Origin: an uncultured Lachnospiraceae bacterium
GTDB lineage: Bacteria; Bacillota; Clostridia; Lachnospirales; Lachnospiraceae
DNA length: 64,000 nt
NCBI GenBank assembly: GCA_910585965.1
Contig: CAJUHH010000004.1
Coordinates: 1-64,000 of the forward strand
Reading direction: 5' to 3'
A model generated the notes under the pieces. It searched no databases and was not told the DNA's origin. It saw only the letters and a list, made by a program, of their open reading frames with translations. Within the stretch, counting starts at the first letter, position 1. Each line of letters opens with the position of its first letter. The position numbers and the translations under genes are program-made. Positions 30,545 to 39,508 of the stretch are shown here, one piece after another.

Positions 30545-32047
30545 ATGACCGAAAAGGAGATCAAGAATCAAAGGATTATTATTAAAAATGTGAAAGATAA
30601 TCGGATTATCGCAGACACAAAAGTTATCAGATATGACAGCGCAGTCAATTCTGTTTATATTTCTGCCCATAGTATATCTGACAAAAAGTTTTACCAGGTA
30701 TCCGTTGTTATTTTTGCTGAAAATTGCTTGTATAATTTCAGCGGCTCGATGAGAGGCGTTATCAGGGAAAATGAGATGGAGGTCTTTCTTGGAAAATGCG
30801 AAACAAAAGAAGACCGACAGGCAGTACGGTATTCTCTGGTTTTTGAAGGGAGTATTGAGGGTGTATATATCGATACAGCAAAGGTCAGGTTCCATAAGCC
30901 GATATCGGTTGAAACGATTGACATGAGTTCCAGCGGCATTTTGCTGAGGGCGGGTGCAGGATTTTTTCAAATCGGCGAAAAGTATTCGCTGCTTCTTAAA
31001 ATAAAGGAAGATTTGTTGAAAATGCAGTGCGAGATTGTGCGGATACAGAGTGATGGCACGCTGACGGAGGAATATGGCTGCCGGATTGAGGAAGTACAGT
31101 GGGATCGAAGAAAAGGAATGGATGAAAAGCCTGTTATGGTGTATGAGGGTACCTATCTGGACATCCTTGCGGATGCGTATATATCGGATGAGGACAGGCG
31201 GAAAGCCGTGGAGAAGCATGCAGGCTATGGAAGGCTGAACCAGGATATTGGTTCTTTTTTTCGTAATCCGAATAAAGAATCATGGCTGAGTAAAGAAAAG
31301 ATGGAACCGTTAGGGCGCGAAATAGCGGAGAAACTGATAGAACTGGATCCGATAACCATATTCGAATGCATGAGTTTTTCAAGGCCAATGAATGAAGAAT
31401 TGCAGCGTCATTCATTGAATGTGGCTTTGTTAAACGGGATGCAGGCAGAGTGGATGAATATGAGCCCGAACCGGGTAGAAATGTTTATATTGGCAGGGCT
31501 TTTGCATGATGCAGGGAAAACGATGATACCGGAAGAATTATTAAATGCCCCGCGCAGCCTGACGGGGGATGAGATGGAGGTTGTGCGGATGCATCCGATT
31601 TATTCCGACCGGCTGCTGAAAGACAAATTTGATGACGAGATCAGAAGCGCGGCAAGGCATCATCATGAAAAGCTGAACGGAGCCGGGTATCCGGACGGCA
31701 TTATGGGGGATGCCATTGGATTATGCGCGAGAGTAACGGCAATATCGGACATTTATGATGCCATGGTATCTGCAAGAAGCTACAAAAGTTCCAAGCTGCC
31801 GCTGCATATTCTCCATATGTTTTATGAGGAAGAATTCGAGGGGCTGGATCGGGGGCTTGTTATGAATTTTATTAAGAATATGCGGTTAAAATACACGGGC
31901 AAACAGGTAGTGATGTCCGATGGGGGGCGGGGAGTCATACGTTATATTCCGTTCAATGATGCGGAACATCCCATTATACAGCAGGGAACAAGAATCGGGC
32001 AGACAAATGCAGAATGGTTTTGCAAAGCAATGCTGGTGGATATTTAA
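30545..32047 (+). CDS. PilZ plus HD-GYP c-di-GMP phosphodiesterase
   Basis: A 500-residue signalling protein. An N-terminal region (about 1-95) is of unknown fold. A PilZ-like c-di-GMP-binding domain follows (about 100-200, with ETIDMSSSGILLRAG). The C-terminal HD-GYP domain spans about 275-450, with HD in LLHDAGKTMIP (about 319-329) and HHHEKLNGAGYP near 373-384. HD-GYP enzymes hydrolyse cyclic di-GMP; the PilZ part suggests feedback or localisation. ATG 30545 was chosen because GGAGGGAGGATGCTGG precedes it. It likely tunes motility or surface functions, in keeping with the chemoreceptor at the right end. Confidence 0.85.
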   Translation: MTEKEIKNQRIIIKNVKDNRIIADTKVIRYDSAVNSVYISAHSISDKKFYQVSVVIFAENCLYNFSGSMRGVIRENEMEVFLGKCETKEDRQAVRYSLVFEGSIEGVYIDTAKVRFHKPISVETIDMSSSGILLRAGAGFFQIGEKYSLLLKIKEDLLKMQCEIVRIQSDGTLTEEYGCRIEEVQWDRRKGMDEKPVMVYEGTYLDILADAYISDEDRRKAVEKHAGYGRLNQDIGSFFRNPNKESWLSKEKMEPLGREIAEKLIELDPITIFECMSFSRPMNEELQRHSLNVALLNGMQAEWMNMSPNRVEMFILAGLLHDAGKTMIPEELLNAPRSLTGDEMEVVRMHPIYSDRLLKDKFDDEIRSAARHHHEKLNGAGYPDGIMGDAIGLCARVTAISDIYDAMVSARSYKSSKLPLHILHMFYEEEFEGLDRGLVMNFIKNMRLKYTGKQVVMSDGGRGVIRYIPFNDAEHPIIQQGTRIGQTNAEWFCKAMLVDI

Positions 32048-32221
32048 GGAATAAAATGCGGTTCATTTATATTTTCTGGGGAAAATAACGGGAACAGGAG
32101 CGCGATGCTCATCCATGCGGGAAAGAGAAATAACCATGGAAAAGTGCGGGATATATGGTATAATAGCACGAGAGATATTTCTGGATGATAATGGAAAAGA
32201 AGCAGGAGAGAGTGGCGCGGC

Positions 32222-32872
32222 ATGGAAGAGAGACGGGAAAACAGGAATAAGAAGGGGAATTTTATCGCTTTTGAAGGCATCGACGGGAGCGGGAAAAGCA
32301 CGCAGATCGGGCTGCTGGCAGAGCGGCTGAAAAAAGAGGGGATTCGTTGCTATACGACGATGGAGCCTACAAATGGACCCATAGGGTCTCTGATCCGCCA
32401 GGTCATGACAGGGCGGATTCGGATGGATAATAAGGCGATCGCTGGGCTTTTTGCCGCCGATCGTTTGGACCATCTTCTGAATGAGGTGGACGGCATTGCT
32501 GCCAAAATGGAAGGGGGGATGACGGTTCTGGCCGACAGGTATTATTTTTCCTCTTATGCCTACCATAGCGTCGATATGCCGATGGAGTGGGTGGTTAAGG
32601 CGAATGAGCAGAGCAGCCTGATATTGAGGCCGACGGTCAATATCTTCATTGACGTGGACCCGGATGTCGCGCTGGAACGCATCGCAAGGAACCGTTTTCA
32701 TCAGGAGCTGTTTGAAAAAAAATCCAGGCTGGTAAAAGTCAGGGAGAATTATAAAAAAGCGTTTGATCTGCTGGCGGGAGAAGAAAAGTATGCGGTCATT
32801 GACGGGAATCAGCCCGTGGAGGCGATTGCAGACGGAGTCTGGGAAGCGGTCAGAGAGTATTTCGGTTTATAA
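32222..32872 (+). CDS. tmk: dTMP kinase
   Basis: A 216-residue thymidylate kinase that converts dTMP to dTDP for DNA synthesis. The P-loop is FEGIDGSGKSTQ (about 19-30), MEPTNGPIGSLIR (about 49-61) carries the nucleotide-sensing residues, and LADRYYFSSYAY (about 104-115) is the DR-Y/H signature. The N-terminal 14 residues are extra and charged. It stands between a signalling gene and a small hypothetical gene. A second tmk elsewhere in the genome is possible; this could be an archaeal-like variant lacking a typical lid Arg cluster. Confidence 0.9.
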   Translation: MEERRENRNKKGNFIAFEGIDGSGKSTQIGLLAERLKKEGIRCYTTMEPTNGPIGSLIRQVMTGRIRMDNKAIAGLFAADRLDHLLNEVDGIAAKMEGGMTVLADRYYFSSYAYHSVDMPMEWVVKANEQSSLILRPTVNIFIDVDPDVALERIARNRFHQELFEKKSRLVKVRENYKKAFDLLAGEEKYAVIDGNQPVEAIADGVWEAVREYFGL

Positions 32873-33006
32873 TGTGTCCCTGAAACGAAAAAGCGCAAAG
32901 ATTGGCGTGTTTTGCGGAACCAGTATCCAGTATTTACATGTATAAAAGCGACAGGTTCTTATGATAAAATGTTTTTATACATAAAAATACTCAGGAGGAG
33001 GGAACT

Positions 33007-33360
33007 ATGGTTCAGGAAGCAAAAAGGGATGCGGAAATGGAAAAAGTCTATGGGGTGTTTGGAGGTTATATTAAGAAGAACCCTTATATTGAGTGGATCT
33101 GGTCTGAGAAGTTGGGGTATGTCCTGATGCAGATCGAAGCAAAAGACCGGGAGATCGTGGAAAGCAGGGTAGTAGCAGATGCCGGTGACTTCTGTAGGAT
33201 CTTGTGCCATGAAGTCGCGGAGGATGTGCTGAGGAAGAGAGGCAGCGAGCATACGCCTTATGAAGCGGATGCGCCGGAAAAAGATGAGATTGGAAAAGAG
33301 CTAAAGCCATATATCGATCAGCTGCCGGAATATAGGGACTGCTGCTGCGGGCTGTTTTAA
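33007..33360 (+). CDS. Small hypothetical protein with Cys-rich tail
   Basis: A 117-residue soluble protein. It has a helical N-terminus, a strand-rich middle (GYVLMQIEAKDREIVES), a HEVAEDVL helix near 75 and a terminal CCCGLF motif. The Cys triplet at the C-terminus could bind metal or mark a lipidation-like site, but no family is recognised. ATG follows AGGAGGAGGGAACT, a strong ribosome site, supporting expression. It is isolated between tmk and the ABC-F leader. Confidence 0.65.
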   Translation: MVQEAKRDAEMEKVYGVFGGYIKKNPYIEWIWSEKLGYVLMQIEAKDREIVESRVVADAGDFCRILCHEVAEDVLRKRGSEHTPYEADAPEKDEIGKELKPYIDQLPEYRDCCCGLF

Positions 33361-33394
33361 GGATGGATGTTTTTGTACATAGGAAAATTTATGA

Positions 33395-33423
33395 TTGACA
33401 GGAAAAATATCCTGCTTTATAAT
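33395..33423 (+). promoter_or_regulatory. Consensus promoter of the ABC-F gene
   Basis: TTGACA (33395-33400), 17-bp spacer, TATAAT (33418-33423), both boxes perfect. The transcript begins near 33430, about 300 nt before the start codon. Confidence 0.88.
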
Positions 33424-33486
33424 CAGGAAAGAGCGTCAGGCGGTTTGTATATTTTGCACACTTCGCCATGATCGAATAAGAAAAAC

Positions 33487-33587
33487 AGAGAGAGGTGGAA
33501 AAATGCGGATATAATTTACTTTTGATGGCATGAGATTTTGTTTTATGTTACCAAAGGTGGATTATGTTCTCATAACCTCTCTTTTTT
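33487..33587 (+). promoter_or_regulatory. Transcription attenuator with 3-codon uORF
   Basis: A tiny frame ATG-CGG-ATA-TAA (33503-33514; MRI) has AGAGGTGG upstream. Downstream, ATGAGA (33530-33535) pairs with TCTCAT (33568-33573) and the uORF ribosome site GAGAGGT (33490-33496) pairs with ACCTCTC (33575-33581), directly followed by six T. This makes a terminator whose formation competes with ribosomes on the uORF, as in leaders of antibiotic-inducible ABC-F genes. A second frame (33530-33589, 19 codons) covers the hairpin and may also be translated. Confidence 0.75.
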
Positions 33588-33728
33588 GATGCGCGCCGGG
33601 CAGAAAGGATGTGCGGCGGGAGCAGCATGGGGCAGGCGCGGCGGTGTTTGCTGGATAAACAGAAAATAGATTTGGGGTTATTTTACGGGCATGGATTCCT
33701 TTGGCGGCAGCAAAGAGGAGGAATTGGA

Positions 33729-35294
33729 ATGGCAAGGATAGGCGTAAATAACCTCACTTTTTATTATGAGGGAAGTTTTGATAATATATTTGAAGAAGTG
33801 TCTTTTTCCATCGACACGGATTGGAAGCTGGGTTTTGTAGGGAGAAACGGTAAAGGAAAAACGACTTTTTTGAATCTGCTGCTTGGAAAATACGAGTATA
33901 CAGGCTCCATCAGCACGAATGCGGCATTCGATTATTTTCCATATCCGCTCAGGGAGGAGGATATGGAGCGCCCTGCGGCAGAGCTGGCAGAAGGGTGGAA
34001 GGCAGGGGCGGAACAGTGGAGAGTCTTCTGCGAACTGAACAAACTCGGGCTGGACGGAGAGGTATTGTACCGTCCGTTTGCGACTTTGAGTTTTGGCGAG
34101 CGGGCGAAGGTGATGCTGGCGGTTTTGTTTTCCGGGGAAAATGATTTCCTGCTGATCGATGAGCCGACGAACCATCTGGACAGGGAATCCAGGGAGGCGG
34201 TGAAAGAGTATCTGGCAGGAAAAAAAGGATTTATTTTGGTATCCCATGACAGGGATTTCCTGGATGCTTGTATTGACCATGTGCTTGTGCTGAACCGCCG
34301 TTCGATCGAGGTGCAGGCGGGCAATTTTTCCAGCTGGTGGGAGAACAAGAGCCGAAAAGATACTTTTGCACGGATGGAAAACGAGAAGCATAGGAAAGAG
34401 ATCTCCAAGCTGAAGGCGGCGGCTGAGCGGTCCAGGCAGTGGGCGGAGAAAAATGAAGGGACGAAAATCGGTTATGACCCGATGGATGATCATGCCAATA
34501 GGGCATATATCGGTGAAAAAACCAGAAAAATGCAAAGCAGGGCGACGCAGACAGAAAAACGGATGGAAAGGGAGATCCAGGAAAAGGAAGACCTTCTTGT
34601 GGATATCGAGAATCCTGTCGATCTGAAGATGAAACCGCTGGAACATTTTAAAAAGAAACTGCTTTCGGCTGACAAGTACAGCTTGCAGTATGCTGGTTCT
34701 GCAAAGCTTTTGTTTGAAGGGCTGAGCTTTGAAGTCTGCCAGGGGGAACGGGTATTTTTGAACGGAGCGAACGGATGCGGAAAGTCCAGCCTGATTCAGG
34801 CCGTTTTAAGAAGGGTGAAAGGAGAAGAAAGCGGAGTTGGCATGGCGGAGAGCGGAAGCCTTCGGACGGCATCGGGGCTGAAGATTTCTTACATTAACCA
34901 GGATACTTCTTTCCTGCGGGGCAGCATCCAGGATTTTTGCAGGAAAAGGGATCTGGATGAAAGCTTGTTCTGTGCCATATTGCGCCAGCTGGATATGGAG
35001 AGGGTGCAGTTTTTGAAAAATATGGAGGATTATTCCGAAGGGCAGAAAAAGAAAGTATTGATCGCGGCAAGCCTGCTTACCCCGGCGCATTTGTATGTGT
35101 GGGATGAACCGTTGAACTATATCGATGTGTTTTCACGGATGCAGATAGAAAAGCTGCTGATGGAATATAAGCCGACTATGCTGGTGGTGGAGCATGATGT
35201 CCGGTTCCGGGAACAGGTGGCCACGAAAACGGTGGAACTCGGGATTGGTGATTGTCAGGCAGGAAGGAATAGTGGTATAATGACAGGCAGATAA
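33729..35294 (+). CDS. ABC-F ribosomal protection protein (Lsa/Vga-like)
   Basis: A 521-residue cytoplasmic protein with two ABC domains and no membrane part. The first has GRNGKGKTTF (about 37-46), signature LSFGERAKVM and FLLIDEPTNHLD. A charged linker spans about 215-310. The second has GANGCGKSSLI (about 345-355), the degenerate signature SEGQKKKVLI and LYVWDEPLNYID. The N-terminus (MARIGVNNLTFYYEG) resembles the Lsa group, which ejects lincosamides, streptogramin A and pleuromutilins from the ribosome. ATG 33729 follows AGAGGAGGAATTGGA. The attenuator leader upstream supports drug-induced expression. Housekeeping ABC-F function is the alternative. Confidence 0.85.
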   Translation: MARIGVNNLTFYYEGSFDNIFEEVSFSIDTDWKLGFVGRNGKGKTTFLNLLLGKYEYTGSISTNAAFDYFPYPLREEDMERPAAELAEGWKAGAEQWRVFCELNKLGLDGEVLYRPFATLSFGERAKVMLAVLFSGENDFLLIDEPTNHLDRESREAVKEYLAGKKGFILVSHDRDFLDACIDHVLVLNRRSIEVQAGNFSSWWENKSRKDTFARMENEKHRKEISKLKAAAERSRQWAEKNEGTKIGYDPMDDHANRAYIGEKTRKMQSRATQTEKRMEREIQEKEDLLVDIENPVDLKMKPLEHFKKKLLSADKYSLQYAGSAKLLFEGLSFEVCQGERVFLNGANGCGKSSLIQAVLRRVKGEESGVGMAESGSLRTASGLKISYINQDTSFLRGSIQDFCRKRDLDESLFCAILRQLDMERVQFLKNMEDYSEGQKKKVLIAASLLTPAHLYVWDEPLNYIDVFSRMQIEKLLMEYKPTMLVVEHDVRFREQVATKTVELGIGDCQAGRNSGIMTGR

Positions 35295-35355
35295 CCGATT
35301 TTTGGATAAAGGCCGAAAAAAGACAGGCAATGAACGAAAAGGCAGGAGGAATAGG

Positions 35356-36648
35356 ATGAAACAGGACAGGATAGCGGTTTTGGATTTGGGAAGCACGAAG
35401 AATACGGAGCTGGCGAGGGCGATCCGCGCCTTGGGCGTGTACAGCGAGATATACCCTCACGATATTACGGCGGAGGAATTGGAAAAACCCGGGAATTTAA
35501 AAGGCATCATTTTATTTGGGGGAGAAAACAGGGTGGTGGACGGAAGCCCTGTGGAAATACGCCAGGAACTGTACGGTATGGGCTGCCCGATGATGTCCAT
35601 CGACCATCCTACGTCCCAATGCCGGCAGAAGCTGGAAGAGATGCCGGAAGAAGAAGGGCTGAAAGAGTTCGTATTCGGCCAATGCAAGGCGGAAGCAAAC
35701 TGGAATATGAAGAATTTTATTGAGGACCAGGTGGAATTGGTGCGCAGGAAAGTGGGAGATAAAAAAGTGCTGCTGGCCCTGTCTGGCGGCGTGGACAGTT
35801 CGGTGGTGGCAGCTTTGCTGATCAAAGCCATTGGAAAGCAGCTGGTCTGCGTGCATGTAAACCATGGCCTGATGCGCAAGGGAGAGTCGGAAAGCGTGGT
35901 GGAAGTGTTTAAAAACCAGATGGACGCTAATCTGGTTTATGTGGATGCCCAGGAGCGCTTCCTCGGCAAGCTGGCAGGCGTGGCGGATCCCGAGCAGAAA
36001 AGAAAGATTATCGGAGCGGAATTTATCCGCGTGTTCGAGGAAGAGGCACGGAAGCTGGAGGGCATTGATTTCCTGGCACAGGGGACGATTTATCCTGATA
36101 TTATCGAGTCGGGTACGAAGACGGCAAAAATGGTGAAATCCCATCATAACGTGGGCGGGCTGCCGGAAGACTTGAAGTTCGATTTGGTGGAGCCGCTGTA
36201 TTATTTGTTTAAGGACGAGGTGAGAGCCTGCGGCCTGGAGCTGGGGCTTCCGAGGGAGATGGTATACCGCCAGCCGTTCCCGGGGCCGGGACTCGGCGTG
36301 AGGTGCCTGGGGGCGATTACGAAAGAGAGGCTGGAAGCGGTGCGCGAATCGGACGCTATTTTGCGCGAGGAGTTTGCCATAGCCGGGCTGGACCAGAAGG
36401 TGTGGCAGTATTTTACGGCGGTGCCGGATTTCAAATCGGTGGGCGTGCGGAACCATGCGAGGTGTTTTGAGTACCCTGTCATTATCCGCGCGGTGAATAC
36501 GGTGGATGCCATGAACGCCACGGTGGAGCAGGTGGACTGGCCGGTGCTGCTGAAGATTACGGACAGGATCATGAAAGAAGTGCCTAAAGTGAACAGGGTC
36601 TGCTATGACCTGAGTCCGAAGCCTACGGCGACGATTGAGTGGGAGTGA
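35356..36648 (+). CDS. guaA: GMP synthase with shortened, Cys-less amidotransferase domain
   Basis: Converts XMP to GMP. The ATP-pyrophosphatase domain is intact (LSGGVDSSVVAALL at about 141-154; VNHGLMRKGE; QGTIYPDIIESG), as is the C-terminal dimerisation domain with QPFPGPGLGVRCLG and the ending SPKPTATIEWE. The N-terminal class I glutaminase domain is only about 125 residues instead of about 190. It starts like GuaA (IAVLDLGSTKNTELARAIRALGVYSE) but has MGCPMMSIDHPTSQ where GICYG is expected and lacks the His-Glu part. It should use free ammonia or a separate amidotransferase subunit. ATG 35356 follows AGGAGGAATAGG. Confidence 0.88.
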   Translation: MKQDRIAVLDLGSTKNTELARAIRALGVYSEIYPHDITAEELEKPGNLKGIILFGGENRVVDGSPVEIRQELYGMGCPMMSIDHPTSQCRQKLEEMPEEEGLKEFVFGQCKAEANWNMKNFIEDQVELVRRKVGDKKVLLALSGGVDSSVVAALLIKAIGKQLVCVHVNHGLMRKGESESVVEVFKNQMDANLVYVDAQERFLGKLAGVADPEQKRKIIGAEFIRVFEEEARKLEGIDFLAQGTIYPDIIESGTKTAKMVKSHHNVGGLPEDLKFDLVEPLYYLFKDEVRACGLELGLPREMVYRQPFPGPGLGVRCLGAITKERLEAVRESDAILREEFAIAGLDQKVWQYFTAVPDFKSVGVRNHARCFEYPVIIRAVNTVDAMNATVEQVDWPVLLKITDRIMKEVPKVNRVCYDLSPKPTATIEWE

Positions 36649-36652
36649 GGGA

Positions 36653-37381
36653 ATGGATTTAAAAAGATATGTAGATAAGGATATTCTTAATAGGTTTGAG
36701 TTTCATAATTATGGGCATGCTTTAGAGATATTGCATGATGCATTTCCGCTGGAATGGCACGAAATACAAGAATGCTTACGCCATTTGTTGCTTACTTTAG
36801 ATGATATAAGGATAGCTGGGGGAAATGAGTCGCCAATACCAAAAAAATTTGATGATATTCTTTATCCGTATGGATGGAGGGAAATTCGTATCAGTGGTGA
36901 TCTGATAGTTAAGAAGTATCCAAGACAAACGATACAAAGAAGAGGACGTTTTGCAGATGAACCTTATGAGGTTGAAACAATTGAAGGATATATTGATGGA
37001 CATAATATAGATTTTTTGAAAAATAAGGTCGCGTTTGATTTGGAGTGGAATAGTAAAGATCAAACGTTTGACAGGGATTTATTGGCAATGAGAACTTATT
37101 TTGATTGTGGCTTAATTGATGTTGGAGTTATCGTAACGAGATCAGAAGAGCTGAATGACATATTTAAGCAAGAAAAAGATGATAAAGGGCAGCCTTTAAT
37201 GAAGAAATATGGAGCCAGTACTACATGGATGGGGAAATTAACATATAGATTGGATTCTCGTCGTAACGGAGGATGTCCGATTTTGGCAATAGGGATAGGA
37301 AAGGAATGCGTTGAAGGATATGGCAGACTTAGTGAGTACTATAGAGAACTTACAGATATTTACTGCGGGGAAGAAATATAA
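36653..37381 (+). CDS. BglII/BstYI-like type II restriction endonuclease
   Basis: A 242-residue protein with the core NKVAFDLEWNSKDQTFDRDL at about 123-142 followed by MRTYFDCGLIDVGVIVTRS, matching the BglII/BstYI restriction-endonuclease family. The acidic pair and the ExN cluster (D-x-E-W-N) could form the metal site. Family enzymes cut AGATCT or RGATCY; the actual site is unknown. ATG 36653 was chosen over an upstream frame overlapping guaA. It overlaps the following methylase gene by 62 nt. Both genes are visibly more AT-rich than guaA, indicating insertion by transfer. Confidence 0.8.
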   Translation: MDLKRYVDKDILNRFEFHNYGHALEILHDAFPLEWHEIQECLRHLLLTLDDIRIAGGNESPIPKKFDDILYPYGWREIRISGDLIVKKYPRQTIQRRGRFADEPYEVETIEGYIDGHNIDFLKNKVAFDLEWNSKDQTFDRDLLAMRTYFDCGLIDVGVIVTRSEELNDIFKQEKDDKGQPLMKKYGASTTWMGKLTYRLDSRRNGGCPILAIGIGKECVEGYGRLSEYYRELTDIYCGEEI

Positions 37382-37970
37382 TACAATTTATGCAGATCCA
37401 CCATGGCAGTTCCAGAATAGAACGGGGAAGGTTGCGCCTGAACATAAGCGGCTTACCAGATATGGAACAATGTCGATTGAAGAAATAAAAGAATTACCCA
37501 TTGCAGAGATAGCGGGAGATAAGGCGCAATTATATTTATGGGTTCCCAATGCTTTGCTGCCGGATGGTTTGGCTGTTATGGATGCATGGGGATTTGAGTA
37601 TAAAGCAAATATTGTATGGGAAAAAGTTCGAAAAGATGGTGAGCCGGATGGACGGGGAGTAGGATTTTATTTTAGAAATGTTACAGAATTATTGCTTTTT
37701 GGAATTAAGAAAAAAAGTGCCCCTAACCGCACACTGCAACCAGCGCGTTCACAAGTGAATTTGATTAGAACCATGAAACGTGAACATAGCCGCAAGCCGG
37801 ATGAAATTATTCCTATTATCGAAGCATGTAGTCAAGATCCCCGTATAGAACTTTTTGCAAGAGGAATACGAGCAGGATGGGATATGTGGGGAAATCAGGC
37901 TACAGCGGATTATGAACCGACATGGAATACATATTCAAATCATACGGTTGCAAGCATGGCTGAAAAATAA
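37320..37970 (+). CDS. MT-A70 family adenine DNA methyltransferase
   Basis: A 216-residue MT-A70 methylase. The catalytic DPPWQF lies at about residues 29-34, LYLWVPNALLPDGLAVMDAWG at about 75-95, and PARSQVNLIRTMKREHSRKPDE then IELFARG near the C-terminus give the AdoMet-binding part. MT-A70 enzymes in bacteria make N6-methyladenine and often partner restriction nucleases. It overlaps the BglII-like nuclease gene by 62 nt, in frame with GAAGGAT before ATG 37320, so the two form a restriction-modification pair in which this enzyme protects host sites. Confidence 0.87.
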   Translation: MADLVSTIENLQIFTAGKKYNTIYADPPWQFQNRTGKVAPEHKRLTRYGTMSIEEIKELPIAEIAGDKAQLYLWVPNALLPDGLAVMDAWGFEYKANIVWEKVRKDGEPDGRGVGFYFRNVTELLLFGIKKKSAPNRTLQPARSQVNLIRTMKREHSRKPDEIIPIIEACSQDPRIELFARGIRAGWDMWGNQATADYEPTWNTYSNHTVASMAEK

Positions 37971-38042
37971 TATGTTTAAGTATGGGTTCTGGCGATGATG
38001 GAATGATAAAAAGAAGGGAAGAAGATATGAAAAACGGAAGAA

Positions 38043-38315
38043 TCACCCAACAGGATTCTGCGCTTCGAATTCCTGGCGGCTGACCAGCGGAGTGTAGCGT
38101 CGGCCGAATACATTGCCGCTCCGAACAAAATCCGCCACAGCGATCAGGTTTTTTTTCAGCATCCTGGTCAGTGTAGTATGTACGGTTGCCAGCCTCAGCT
38201 CGTCATTGGATTCCATGATTTCGGATGCCAGAAGGGGTGTGCCGGCCGCCCATAATATATGAAGAATATCCAGTTCGCGCGGTGACACGCTGCATCCATT
38301 TATCTTAATGCCCAT
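38043..38315 (-). CDS. BlaI/MecI-like winged-helix regulator
   Basis: A 90-residue protein with SPRELDILHILWAAGTPLLA and ATVHTTLTRMLKKNLIAV, the winged helix-turn-helix of the BlaI/MecI (penicillinase repressor) family, lacking the longer C-terminal dimerisation part. ATG 38315 was chosen because GAGGTAAAGCTT precedes it; the open frame extends much further upstream without a ribosome site. It is transcribed away from the glycan cluster. No BlaR1-type sensor is adjacent, so the signal is unknown. Confidence 0.75.
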   Translation of the reverse strand: MGIKINGCSVSPRELDILHILWAAGTPLLASEIMESNDELRLATVHTTLTRMLKKNLIAVADFVRSGNVFGRRYTPLVSRQEFEAQNPVG

Positions 38316-38603
38316 AAGCTTTACCTCATTTCGTAAAAAGAAGCAGCATTGGCGTGTACATCTGTCATATGCTGCTTTTATTGTCTTATTTTGTCCCATT
38401 CTATCATATTTATATTTCTGTGTAAATATTTTATTGCAATACATGAATTTAGTACGTGAATTTAGGAAGGAACAAGATCGGGAAATCAATTTCCGCAGGC
38501 GCAGGATAAGTTTATTGAAATGACAGGCACATTTTGCTATAATCATAGATACATGAGCGGATGACAGGTAAAATGAGGATAAAAAGGAAGGATAAAACAG
38601 AGA

Positions 38604-39461
38604 ATGAGACAGGCCTTTTTGATTACTGCCTATAAAGATTTTGACTGGATAGAGAAAACGGTGGATATCTATACTTCCGGAGGGATCGACTGCTATATTC
38701 ATATGGATAAAAAAACCCGGATGCCGAAAGAATTCATGGATTGGGCAGCGAGGAAAGAAGGAGTATTTTTATATTCCCGGTATAAAATAAACTGGGGAAG
38801 TTACAAGCATATCAGCGCGGTTCTTTATTTGATAAAAGAAGCGTTAAAAAACGGGCAATATGACTATTTCCACATCATAAGCGGCAATTCGTTTATTACG
38901 CGCCCTATCGGTGAAGTGGCGGCGTTCTTTGAAAAGACTCCAAATGCGAATTATATCCAAATGGATGATCTGGATGAAATCGATGTGGATCACGCGATCG
39001 ATCCGTGGTTCATCTATTACCATTTCCTGCATTGGTATGATAAAAAAACAGAATTTGGCAATAATTTTGATTATTATTTTTTGAAAGTGCAGAGCAGGCT
39101 TGGGATCAGAAGAAAGCTCAGGTTTCGGTACCATGGGCTGTTTTACTCCCATCTTTCCCGTGCTTTCATTGATTATGCGCTGGAATTCGTGGAAAAGAAT
39201 CCTGGATATTTGAGACAGCTGAAGACATGCAATATCGGAGAGGAATTTTTCTTCCATAATATGATTATGGATTCGCCTTATAAAGATACTGTAAAAAATA
39301 CGAGTTTGTTTTATAATAAATGGAGTCCTGGAGGAGTTGCCCAATTTTTGACCGAAGAGGATTACGATATCCTGATGAAAGGGGATTATCTGTTTGCGCG
39401 TAAGTTTGGAGAGGGAAGCGAGGAGCTGGTGGAACATATATGCCGGTCCTTTCCGCAGTAA
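38604..39461 (+). CDS. Core-2/I-branching-type glycosyltransferase
   Basis: A 285-residue family 14-like transferase (beta-1,6-N-acetylglucosaminyltransferase-like). It has an N-terminal AFLITAYKDFDWIEKTVD, a central IHMDKK region, and HIISGNSFITRPIGEV at about 93-108, the family's H-L-S-G-x-D/N-x-P-L region, with GEEFFFHNMIMDSPY near 213. It would add a sugar branch to a surface or secreted glycan. It lacks a signal peptide, so it acts at the cytoplasmic face. First gene of the 38.6-44.8 kb glycan cluster. Confidence 0.82.
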   Translation: MRQAFLITAYKDFDWIEKTVDIYTSGGIDCYIHMDKKTRMPKEFMDWAARKEGVFLYSRYKINWGSYKHISAVLYLIKEALKNGQYDYFHIISGNSFITRPIGEVAAFFEKTPNANYIQMDDLDEIDVDHAIDPWFIYYHFLHWYDKKTEFGNNFDYYFLKVQSRLGIRRKLRFRYHGLFYSHLSRAFIDYALEFVEKNPGYLRQLKTCNIGEEFFFHNMIMDSPYKDTVKNTSLFYNKWSPGGVAQFLTEEDYDILMKGDYLFARKFGEGSEELVEHICRSFPQ

Positions 39462-39508
39462 AGGGCTGCGGAAAATGTCCGGCGAAAGAGGCCGGGAGAC
39501 TGGGCGGC

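Noticed and set aside
33678..34646. Minus-strand open frame opposite the ABC-F gene
   Set aside because: Antisense shadow with no ribosome site or recognisable sequence; the same applies to 35512-36456 opposite guaA and 30470-31219 opposite the HD-GYP gene.
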